Assembly: GCA_947458575.1 (NCBI GenBank)
Contig: CANHBE010000001.1
Coordinates: 1-33,249, forward strand
Direction of reading: 5' to 3'
DNA: 33,249 nucleotides
Source of the DNA: Flavobacteriaceae bacterium
Lineage (GTDB): Bacteria; Bacteroidota; Bacteroidia; Flavobacteriales; Flavobacteriaceae
Part shown: piece after piece, positions 24,862 through 31,301 of the stretch
Layout: every line of letters starts with the position of its first letter
How positions within the stretch are numbered: the first letter of the stretch is position 1
Notes under the pieces: model-generated
Database searches by the model: none
Told to the model about the DNA's origin: nothing
Seen by the model: only the letters and a program-made list of their open reading frames with translations
Program-made: the position numbers and the translations under genes

Positions 24862-25794
24862 TTAGAAATTTGTTCCCCAGTTCTTCAATTCTTCTTCGGA
24901 CCATAATTCGGGGAAGAAAATTCTTCTTTGATATTTTGGATGCATATACTTCTTCCAGTCACTTCCCCCTGTTGCTTCTCCTGTTCCTTGGCCACTTTCG
25001 ATATATTTCTTAGCAGCATTAAGATGTCCCATAACCCAGGTTACATTTACCGTATAGTCATAATGACGCATAGCTTCAATCAGTTTAGGATTTTTCTGAT
25101 CTTCATCCGGAAGTTGTTTGAATTTTTGCCAAAGATTTATCGTATTGTAACGTTCCATTTCTCTGAGGAACATACTTTTATATTTTCTTTCAAACTCCAG
25201 AATCAAAAACGACTTTTCACCTGTGCCGTGATCTTTTCCTGCTGCCTGCCAATACAAGTGCTCAAAAGCATGCTCGTAGGGTGTATTACGATCTATGGTT
25301 GCTCTAAATCTATAATCTATCAGATTAATTAAATCTGTAGAGCTAAATTCAATTAATCGGTATTGTGCACTTTGGAAACCGCTTGCAGGAGTTAATGTGT
25401 TTCTGAATTTCATATACTGATCAACCTCCATTCCGTCACCCATAATATCAAAAGAAGTTGTGAGCATATCGAAATATCTACTGATACGAGTGAGTCTCTC
25501 TGTAAAAAATCCAGTTTCCGGTTTCTGATTATTGGTAATCTGATCGATCTCCCAAAGAATCATCTTGAATAGGAGTTCATTTACTTGATGGTACATGATA
25601 AAAACCATTTCGTCAGGCAATGTCGTTCTTTGGATTTGCAGATTAAGCAGCGCGTCAGTCTGTATGTAATCCCAATAAGTTATTGGTTTTGCCCAAAGCA
25701 ATCCCTCTAGATGAGTCGTTGTCTTTTGGTTTATTGCATCAAACTTTTCTTCAATATTATCAAGAATCAACTGAGTTTCGCTATCAAGTTTCAT
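24862..25794 (-). CDS. kynA: tryptophan 2,3-dioxygenase
   Basis: 310 residues. A haem enzyme that opens the indole ring of tryptophan to N-formylkynurenine, first step of the kynurenine pathway. Visible: MVFIMYHQVNELLFKMILWEID with the substrate-side His, FRNTLTPASGFQSAQYRLIE, VTWVMGHLNAAKKYI whose His257 is the expected proximal haem ligand, and GTGEATGGSDWKKYM near the C-terminus. The start codon overlaps the stop of the DUF3108 gene by one base (TAATG), a sign of coupled translation. No kynurenine-pathway partners (kynB, kynU) are in the window. Confidence 0.94.
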   Translation of the reverse strand: MKLDSETQLILDNIEEKFDAINQKTTTHLEGLLWAKPITYWDYIQTDALLNLQIQRTTLPDEMVFIMYHQVNELLFKMILWEIDQITNNQKPETGFFTERLTRISRYFDMLTTSFDIMGDGMEVDQYMKFRNTLTPASGFQSAQYRLIEFSSTDLINLIDYRFRATIDRNTPYEHAFEHLYWQAAGKDHGTGEKSFLILEFERKYKSMFLREMERYNTINLWQKFKQLPDEDQKNPKLIEAMRHYDYTVNVTWVMGHLNAAKKYIESGQGTGEATGGSDWKKYMHPKYQRRIFFPELWSEEELKNWGTNF

Positions 25795-26570
25795 TAAGAT
25801 TTTACTTTTAGTTTAAATGAATATTTCAACCCTTTAAAGCCATCCAAATCGGCCTTTATTGATCCTACAGCCAGACTAGCTTTGATACGAAGTGGTAATT
25901 TGTTATCGTCATCTGAAATCCAAACTGTTAAACTTTCTTCTTCCTTAAACACTCTTCCTGATTGCACAAGTGGTCTAAAAATCATTGCTGAGACAGTTCC
26001 AAATTTCGTTTCTATATCTTCATTTCCGAGGAATTTCAACTTAAATTTGGTGGATTCATCATCAAAAAACATATCAACCGTAATTGACTCCCCTACTTTT
26101 AACTTGTCGATTGTTGGGTGATTTCTCAGATAGTAAAAAGTGGAGACAATGTCTTGGGTGTGACTTGCGAAAGAAAAGGTCTTTTCCGTTTTGTTCTTGT
26201 AATCCTTTACCAAGATTCTTAAGTTCTCTTGATTAAAAAAACCTTCCTGATTTTTTTTATAGCCTCCTTCATCAATTTTTCGAACAAATCGATATGGATC
26301 GCCTGTTTCCTTGTCAAAATAACTCTCGTACAAATCATCCACCTTAAAAAAGAACCTCGACAGGCCAGTTGTATATCCTTTACCTACTGCATGAAAAACT
26401 CTTTTGTGATTGATGACCGCCTCTTTTACCTCCAATGTCGCGTAACCTGCATTTACAAGACCATAATGAATTCTGAACTTGAACCATTCACCTACATCAA
26501 AAGCCCGTTCTTTTTGATTACTGAAACCGAATGTAGATGCTACAAATAATAAAACAAGGGCTTTTTTCAT
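25794..26570 (-). CDS. DUF3108-like secreted protein
   Basis: 258 residues from ATG 26570 (MKKALVLLFVASTFGFS). The frame is open 24 codons further up, but that stretch crosses the promoter at 26612-26643 and is rejected. A signal peptide is followed by a beta-rich domain: KFRIHYGLVNAGYATLEV, YESYFDKETGDPYRF, GESITVDMFFDDE and LTVWISDDDNKLPLRIKASLAVGSIKADL. This pattern fits the DUF3108 family of periplasmic or outer-membrane-facing proteins of unknown function, perhaps a lipocalin-like or LolA-like barrel. First gene of a three-gene unit with kynA and an M23 peptidase. Confidence 0.8.
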   Translation of the reverse strand: MKKALVLLFVASTFGFSNQKERAFDVGEWFKFRIHYGLVNAGYATLEVKEAVINHKRVFHAVGKGYTTGLSRFFFKVDDLYESYFDKETGDPYRFVRKIDEGGYKKNQEGFFNQENLRILVKDYKNKTEKTFSFASHTQDIVSTFYYLRNHPTIDKLKVGESITVDMFFDDESTKFKLKFLGNEDIETKFGTVSAMIFRPLVQSGRVFKEEESLTVWISDDDNKLPLRIKASLAVGSIKADLDGFKGLKYSFKLKVKS

Positions 26571-26611
26571 TTTTCTTGAATTGATTTCGCGCCGAAATAC
26601 AATATCTGTTC

Positions 26612-26643
26612 CAAATGTATTAAAACAAAAAAACTCAGTCAAA
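26612..26643 (-). promoter_or_regulatory. promoter of the DUF3108-kynA-M23 unit, overlapping a terminator
   Basis: On the minus strand: TTTG (26643-26640), 20 bases, TACATTTG (26619-26612). The minus-33 box lies in the loop and right arm of the preceding terminator, and the ATG is at 26570. Confidence 0.8.
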
Positions 26644-26659
26644 TAATGACCGAGTTTTT
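26627..26659 (-). terminator. intrinsic terminator of the 26.7-kb RNA candidate
   Basis: On the minus strand AAAAACTCGGTCA (26659-26647) pairs with TGACTGAGTTTTT (26641-26629), with one G.U pair and loop TTATT, ending in seven Ts. On the plus strand the wobble becomes a mismatch, so it is best suited to minus-strand transcripts. Confidence 0.85.
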
Positions 26660-26736
26660 ATGCTATTAACCAACCAAAAACTATAAATTAAAATAATTTA
26701 TATAAAAATTCCGGAAACCACTCCTTCTTTTTTGTT
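26627..26736 (-). ncRNA. candidate structured small RNA between hppD and the DUF3108 gene
   Basis: A roughly 110-nt unit bounded by its own consensus-type promoter (26741-26772) and by the terminator at 26627-26659. Predicted folds on the minus strand: a closing stem between the 5' CCAACAAAAA and TTTTTGGTTGG (26680-26670, one bulge); a 9-bp AT-rich hairpin TATAAATTA/TAATTTATA (26682-26702); a short GGA/TCC turn next to a TTCCGGAA palindrome; and the terminator hairpin. No ORF of interest lies in it. It could instead be a leader with a conditional terminator for the DUF3108 unit, but that unit has its own promoter inside the terminator. I do not recognise the family. Confidence 0.55.
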
Positions 26737-26740
26737 GGTG

Positions 26741-26772
26741 CAAATATACGGTTGCTTATGAATAATGCTCAA
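26741..26772 (-). promoter_or_regulatory. promoter of the candidate RNA
   Basis: On the minus strand: TTG (26772-26770), 21 bases, TATATTTG (26748-26741), a perfect minus-7 box. It lies within the 218-base gap between hppD and the DUF3108 frame. Confidence 0.68.
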
Positions 26773-26860
26773 TAAAAATTAATCTTTAACGAAAAGTATT
26801 CAAAAACAATACTACTATATCGTTGTATTTTAAATAATTATCAATTAAATTCCTTAAACG

Positions 26861-28021
26861 CTATAAAGTTCCTCTTTTTTCTTGCTCTCTTTCGATAGAT
26901 TCGAAGAGTGCTTTGAAATTTCCAGCACCAAATCCTTTTGCACCCATACGTTGAATAATTTCAAAAAACAAGGTTGGTCTGTCTTCGACCGGCTTTGTAA
27001 AAATTTGAAGCAAGTAACCATCCTCATCAGCATCTACCATGATTGCTAATTTTTCTAGCGTATTCAGGTCTTCGTGCATCATTTTCATATGCTCACCAAG
27101 ACGATTAGGAATGTCCTCATAATAGGCTCTAGGCGGTGCTGACAAGAATTCTACTCCACGTGCTCTGAGAGCCGTCACCGTGCTGATAATATCATCGGTT
27201 GCTACGGCAATGTGTTGCACGCCGGATCCTTCATAAAAATCAAGATATTCTTCAATTTGTGAGCGTTTATTGCCGTTTGCCGGTTCGTTGATAGGGAATT
27301 TTATCCTACCATTGCCATTGCTCATTACTTTACTCATCAATGCAGAATACTCCGTATGAATTTGTTTGTCGTCAAAAGAGAGAAAATTAACGAATCCCAT
27401 TACATCTTCATACCATTTTACCCAAATATTCATTTGATTCCATCCCACATTTCCGACCATATGATCGACATATTTGAGTCCAACAGCAGTCGGATTATAG
27501 TCAGATTTCCATTCTACATAACCCGGCAAAAATGTTCCGTTATAGTTTTTGCGTTCGACAAACATATGAACGGTTTCTCCGTAGGTGTATATTCCTGCTC
27601 GAACTACTTCACCGAATTCGTCTTTTTCGATGGTCGGCTCCATAAATGGTCTAGCACCTCGTTTGGTTGTTTCTTCAAAGGACTTTTTAGCGTCTTCTAC
27701 CCATAAAGCAATCACTTTTACGCCATCGCCGTGTTTTTTTACATGATCACCTATTGGAGAATCGCTATTCAGCGCAGTTGTTAAAACCAATCTGATTTTA
27801 TCCTGTTTTAGCACATAAGAAGCTCGGTCTCTTACACCCGTTTCCAATCCCGCGTAAGCTAGTGATTGAAACCCGAATGCAGTTTTGTAAAAATGGGCTG
27901 CTTGTTTGGCGTTTCCAACGTAAAATTCGACATAATCGGTTCCTAACAAGGGCAGGAAATCTTGTGCTCCTTCAAATATTTTTTCGAGTCCATACTCGAC
28001 TGATTTTATTTCTTTTGACAT
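26861..28021 (-). CDS. hppD: 4-hydroxyphenylpyruvate dioxygenase
   Basis: 386 residues, intact two-domain vicinal-oxygen-chelate enzyme. Converts 4-hydroxyphenylpyruvate to homogentisate in tyrosine degradation. The 2-His-1-Glu iron site is visible: His187 (YVDHMVGNV), His270 (GVQHIAVATDD) and Glu354 (LFFEIIQRMG). The C-terminal helix segment GAKGFGAGNFKALFESIE that gates the active site is present. It follows hmgA, the next enzyme of the pathway, by 187 bases on the same strand. That gap holds two hairpins, so the two genes may be differentially expressed. I do not see a perfect promoter box for hppD. Confidence 0.96.
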   Translation of the reverse strand: MSKEIKSVEYGLEKIFEGAQDFLPLLGTDYVEFYVGNAKQAAHFYKTAFGFQSLAYAGLETGVRDRASYVLKQDKIRLVLTTALNSDSPIGDHVKKHGDGVKVIALWVEDAKKSFEETTKRGARPFMEPTIEKDEFGEVVRAGIYTYGETVHMFVERKNYNGTFLPGYVEWKSDYNPTAVGLKYVDHMVGNVGWNQMNIWVKWYEDVMGFVNFLSFDDKQIHTEYSALMSKVMSNGNGRIKFPINEPANGNKRSQIEEYLDFYEGSGVQHIAVATDDIISTVTALRARGVEFLSAPPRAYYEDIPNRLGEHMKMMHEDLNTLEKLAIMVDADEDGYLLQIFTKPVEDRPTLFFEIIQRMGAKGFGAGNFKALFESIEREQEKRGTL

Positions 28022-28042
28022 AATCTTATTTTTTTACTTTCG

Positions 28043-28082
28043 TTTCCGCTACTACAATTCTTTGATTCTGAAGCAACGGAAA
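28043..28082 (-). other. hairpin in the hppD leader
   Basis: 11-bp stem between 28043-28053 and 28072-28082, including two G.U pairs in the minus-strand RNA, with an 18-base loop. It lies about 22-61 bases before the hppD ATG. No T-run follows. Confidence 0.35.
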
Positions 28083-28148
28083 GCGGGTTTTTGATTTTAT
28101 GAAAATTTGTAATGTACTGCAATTGCTAGCCCTGATGGCAGCGGCATC

Positions 28149-28175
28149 CTTTTGTGTTGGCGTTCAACACAAAAG
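28149..28175. other. 11-bp hairpin between hmgA and hppD
   Basis: CTTTTGTGTTG (28149-28159) and CAACACAAAAG (28165-28175) form a perfect stem with a 5-base loop. There is no T-tract on either side, so it is not a classical terminator; it may stabilise or attenuate the hmgA-hppD mRNA. Confidence 0.5.
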
Positions 28176-28208
28176 ATACAGCGAACAGCAGGAAGTAGCT
28201 TCTAATAA

Positions 28209-29366
28209 CTATTCTACCCAAGACTTGTAATAAACCCCATCATCTATAGCCATAGCATCTTCAGTAACCATGAGTGGTCTGAACGTATCTACCATAACCG
28301 CAAGTTCTTGAGTTTCTGTTTGACCGATGCTTCGTTCCATTGCACCTGGAGCTGGACCATGAGGAATTCCTTTAGGGTGCAAAGTGATATGCCCTTGTTC
28401 GATATTATTCCTTGACATAAAATCGCCATCTACGTAATAAAGCACCTCATCACTGTCAATATTGCTGTGGTTATAAGGAGCCGGAATAGCCTTTGGGTGG
28501 TAGTCGTAAAGTCTTGGACAGAACGAGCATACGACAAAAGTAGATGTTTCAAAAGTTTGATGCACCGGTGGCGGTTGATGTACCCGACCTGTAATCGGTT
28601 CAAAATTATGAATTGAAAATCCGTATGGGAAATTGTATCCGTCCCAGCCAACAACGTCAAATGGATGCGACGCATAGACTATTTCGTGAATCATTCCTTC
28701 TTTTTTTACCTTAATCAAGAAATCACCTTTTTGATCGTAGGTTTCTAGTTCATGAGGCAACTTGAAATCGCGCTCACAAAATGGAGCGTGTTCAAGCAAT
28801 TGGCCTGATTCGTTTTTGTATCGTTTGGGCGTGTAAAAAGGGGCGAACGACTCTACATAGAACAACCTATTATCAGTAGTTTCGAATTCAATCTGATAAA
28901 TCATTCCTCGTGGAATAATCAAATAGTCGCCGTACTCGAATGAGATATTCCCGAGCATGGTGCGCAATTTTCCTTTTCCTTTGTGAACGAATATCATCTC
29001 ATCCGCATCTGCGTTTTTGTAAAAATAGGATGTTAGTGAATGTTGTGGTGCTGCTAAACCAATTGTGCAGTCGCGATTAACCAGCATTGGCTTTCTACTA
29101 TCTAGAAAATCCATATCAGGCTTTACTTCAAAGCCTTTTAGCAATAAGGACTTAATGTTTTTATCAATAGCAATTTTAGGCTCTACTGAATATGATTTGA
29201 TTATTTCCTTTACTTGTGTTGGGCGATGTACATGGTAGAGCAGAGAAGAATGTCCATGAAAACCCTCCGTACCAAACAATTGCTCATAATATAACCCACC
29301 ATTCTGCTTTTCGAAGGTTATATGTCTTTTTTGAGGAAAACTTCCTAATTTATGATATACAGGCAT
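28209..29366 (-). CDS. hmgA: homogentisate 1,2-dioxygenase
   Basis: 385 residues of a cupin-type iron dioxygenase that opens homogentisate to maleylacetoacetate. Landmarks: a first cupin half with GDYLIIPRGMIYQIEF, then GYNFPYGFSIHNFEPITGRVHQPPPVHQTF, FVVCSFCPRLYDYHP, NHSNIDSDEVLYYVDGDF and GHITLHPKGIPHGPAPG, which hold the metal-binding His and Glu residues, and ELAVMVDTFRPL. It is shorter than the roughly 430-445 residue human and Pseudomonas enzymes, as in many Bacteroidota homologues. First gene of the hmgA-hppD pair; the following fumarylacetoacetate step enzymes are not in the window. Confidence 0.94.
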   Translation of the reverse strand: MPVYHKLGSFPQKRHITFEKQNGGLYYEQLFGTEGFHGHSSLLYHVHRPTQVKEIIKSYSVEPKIAIDKNIKSLLLKGFEVKPDMDFLDSRKPMLVNRDCTIGLAAPQHSLTSYFYKNADADEMIFVHKGKGKLRTMLGNISFEYGDYLIIPRGMIYQIEFETTDNRLFYVESFAPFYTPKRYKNESGQLLEHAPFCERDFKLPHELETYDQKGDFLIKVKKEGMIHEIVYASHPFDVVGWDGYNFPYGFSIHNFEPITGRVHQPPPVHQTFETSTFVVCSFCPRLYDYHPKAIPAPYNHSNIDSDEVLYYVDGDFMSRNNIEQGHITLHPKGIPHGPAPGAMERSIGQTETQELAVMVDTFRPLMVTEDAMAIDDGVYYKSWVE

Positions 29367-29431
29367 GATTAAATAAATGATAATTAATAAATTGATTTAC
29401 AACATTTACTATTAATCACTCTGGATTTCTC

Positions 29432-29674
29432 TTAATCATGTACTTGAGATGTACCAGCAATTCTGTCCAATACATATTCATATTTTATGAGGTTATTGTG
29501 TTCTAAGAGATGCAACAAATTGACCAAATCAACTCTGCTAATTGGATCAAAGGCAAGATTTTGATTTTGTTGTAACAAATATCGGAAAAAAACATCTTTA
29601 GAGATTAAATCTAGCGTGATATTTTTGAAGGCAAAAAAGGCGCTTGCGAAATTAATCGACAGCGCCCTTTTTGA
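29432..29674 (-). pseudogene. orphan open frame without an ATG start
   Basis: An 80-codon open frame between the permease and hmgA, running from just after a TGA to a TAA at 29434-29432. The translation looks protein-like: after codon 17 it reads KNITLDLISKDVFFRYLL, then FDPISRVDLVNLLHLLEHN and IKYEYVLDRIAGTSQVHD. It contains no ATG or GTG; the only early candidate is a TTG at 29578, which would give 48 residues. Its upstream part overlaps the permease terminator. It may be the decayed remains of a gene, or a small protein with an unusual start. I do not recognise the family. Confidence 0.4.
29633..29672. terminator. bidirectional terminator after the amino-acid permease
   Basis: GGCGCT (29639-29644) pairs with AGCGCC (29661-29666), with an inner CGA/TCG helix possible. 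It has an A-run before and T-run after on the plus strand, so a T-run also follows on the minus strand. It lies 18 bases past the permease stop. Confidence 0.8.
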
Positions 29675-29689
29675 TCATTCTGATTTAAT

Positions 29690-31183
29690 TTACTCTTTCG
29701 GATTGTTGAGGTTACTGTTTCGTTTGCCGTAAACAAAATAAATCACCAGTCCAAGACCAAGCCAAAGTACTAATCTAAGCCAGTTCGTCCAACCTAAACC
29801 GTATATCATGGCTAAGCAAACTAGTATTCCCAATATTGGCACGACTGGCACAAAAGGCGTTTTGAATTCGCGTTTCATATCTGGTTCTCTTTTTCTCAAT
29901 ACTATAACAGAAAAACAAACTAAAATGAAGGCAAATAAAGTTCCGATACTAGTCATATCGCCAACAATATCTCCCGGAACAAATGCCGCGAACAGACCTA
30001 CAATAAGAAGGATAACTAAATTGGCTTTGTAAGGTGTTTTATATTTCGGGTGCAGATCTCCGAAGGCTTTTGGCAAGAGACCGTCTTTTCCCATTGCATA
30101 AAAAACTCTTGATTGACCCAACAACATCACCAATATTACAGAAGAAAATCCTGCTAGAATAGCAATTGTAACAAATTGAGCTAACCACTCATAACCAACC
30201 ATATATTTACTAATTGCAAAAGCAACAGAAGCTTCTTTACCACCGGTTCTAAAGTCTTCGACAGTTGCCACACCAGTCAAAACGTGGGCAAAAAGTATAT
30301 ATAGAATCGTACAGACCGCTAAGGAGCCTAGAATTCCTATTGGCATATCGCGCTTTGGGTTTTTTGTTTCTTGCGCAGCCGTACTTACTGCATCAAAACC
30401 AATAAAAGCGAAAAAAACCGTTCCTGCCGCACCTAAAATTCCAACAATGCCACCGTAATGATGTCCGATACCTTGGTCGTCGAAATATGTTCCGTTCTCA
30501 GGAATGTACGGTGTATGATTTAAAGGGTTGATGAAATTCCATCCTATCACAATTATCAAAACGACAATTGTGACTTTAACCACTACAATTAACCCGTTGA
30601 CAAACGCGGATTCTTGAGTTCCTTTGATCAACAATAGGCTAATAATCGCAACGATGAAAAGTGCTGGCAAGTTGATGATTCCTTGTTGTAAAACTTCCTG
30701 CGTATTTGGATCTACAATTTTTTGAAATGGTGAATGACAGAGAGAATAGGGAATTGGATTTACATGCATGACATTGACCAGCAAATTATTGAGATACTCA
30801 CTCCACGCTATTCCTACAGTGGCGGCACCGACAGCATATTCCAAAATCAAATCCCAACCAATAATCCATGCCAATAATTCTCCCATCGTTGCGTAAGTAT
30901 AGGTATAAGCGCTTCCTGAGATTGGAATCGAGGAAGAAAGCTCTGCATAGCACAATCCCGCCAAAGCACATCCTACTGCAGCAACAATAAAACCAATTGT
31001 CACTGAGGGACCTGCGTTTTGAGCGGCAGCAGTTGCGGTTCTAACAAAAAGGCCAGCGCCAATAATTGCTCCAATTCCCAAGGCAACTAATGACCAAGCC
31101 GTCAATGTTCTTTTCAATCCTTTTTCTGACTCAGCGGCTTCGCTCATCAATAGTGCTAAAGATTTTTTCTTCCAAATAGACAT
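29690..31183 (-). CDS. APC-family amino acid permease
   Basis: 497 residues with about twelve to fourteen hydrophobic segments, an inner-membrane amino-acid transporter of the APC superfamily, close to the cationic amino-acid (CAT/YfnA-like) branch. The N-terminus has the helix I signature WSLVALGIGAIIGAGLFV and helix II-III CALAGLCYAELSSSIPISGSAYTY; FFAFIGFDAVSTAAQETKNPKRDMPIGI is the typical helix VI-loop region. The last segment ends VIYFVYGKRNSNLNNPKE in the cytoplasm. Substrate not decidable; its place next to hmgA/hppD makes uptake of an amino acid used for catabolism plausible. A terminator lies at 29633-29672 and a minus-7 box at 31246-31253. Confidence 0.92.
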   Translation of the reverse strand: MSIWKKKSLALLMSEAAESEKGLKRTLTAWSLVALGIGAIIGAGLFVRTATAAAQNAGPSVTIGFIVAAVGCALAGLCYAELSSSIPISGSAYTYTYATMGELLAWIIGWDLILEYAVGAATVGIAWSEYLNNLLVNVMHVNPIPYSLCHSPFQKIVDPNTQEVLQQGIINLPALFIVAIISLLLIKGTQESAFVNGLIVVVKVTIVVLIIVIGWNFINPLNHTPYIPENGTYFDDQGIGHHYGGIVGILGAAGTVFFAFIGFDAVSTAAQETKNPKRDMPIGILGSLAVCTILYILFAHVLTGVATVEDFRTGGKEASVAFAISKYMVGYEWLAQFVTIAILAGFSSVILVMLLGQSRVFYAMGKDGLLPKAFGDLHPKYKTPYKANLVILLIVGLFAAFVPGDIVGDMTSIGTLFAFILVCFSVIVLRKREPDMKREFKTPFVPVVPILGILVCLAMIYGLGWTNWLRLVLWLGLGLVIYFVYGKRNSNLNNPKE

Positions 31184-31245
31184 AATAACTACGTTTTATT
31201 GTTGGTTTAATTTGAATTCTTTGACTTCACAAATAGGTCACGTGT

Positions 31246-31253
31246 CAAATATA
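31246..31253 (-). promoter_or_regulatory. minus-7 box of the permease gene
   Basis: TATATTTG on the minus strand, a perfect TAnnTTTG match, about 60 bases before the ATG. Just downstream lies the palindromic core CACGTG (31239-31244). No TTTG is found 19-21 bases upstream. Confidence 0.6.
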
Positions 31254-31301
31254 TTATTTTTTCAATAACATCAGACACAAATTTTTTAGTTGACGTAATG
31301 A

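Noticed and set aside
26571..26642. N-terminal extension of the DUF3108 protein
   Set aside because: It runs through a consensus promoter and places a good signal peptide internally; the ATG at 26570 is preferred.
28099..28230. 43-codon plus-strand frame (MKICNVLQLLALMAAASF...) between hppD and hmgA, with a hydrophobic N-terminus
   Set aside because: It overlaps the hmgA 3' end in antisense by 22 bases, has no TAnnTTTG promoter, and includes the 11-bp hairpin. Signal-peptide-like appearance alone is weak evidence.
31237..31246. GTCACGTGTC, an E-box-like palindrome near the permease promoter
   Set aside because: Only the six-base core CACGTG is symmetrical, which is expected by chance; noted in the promoter entry but not claimed as an operator.
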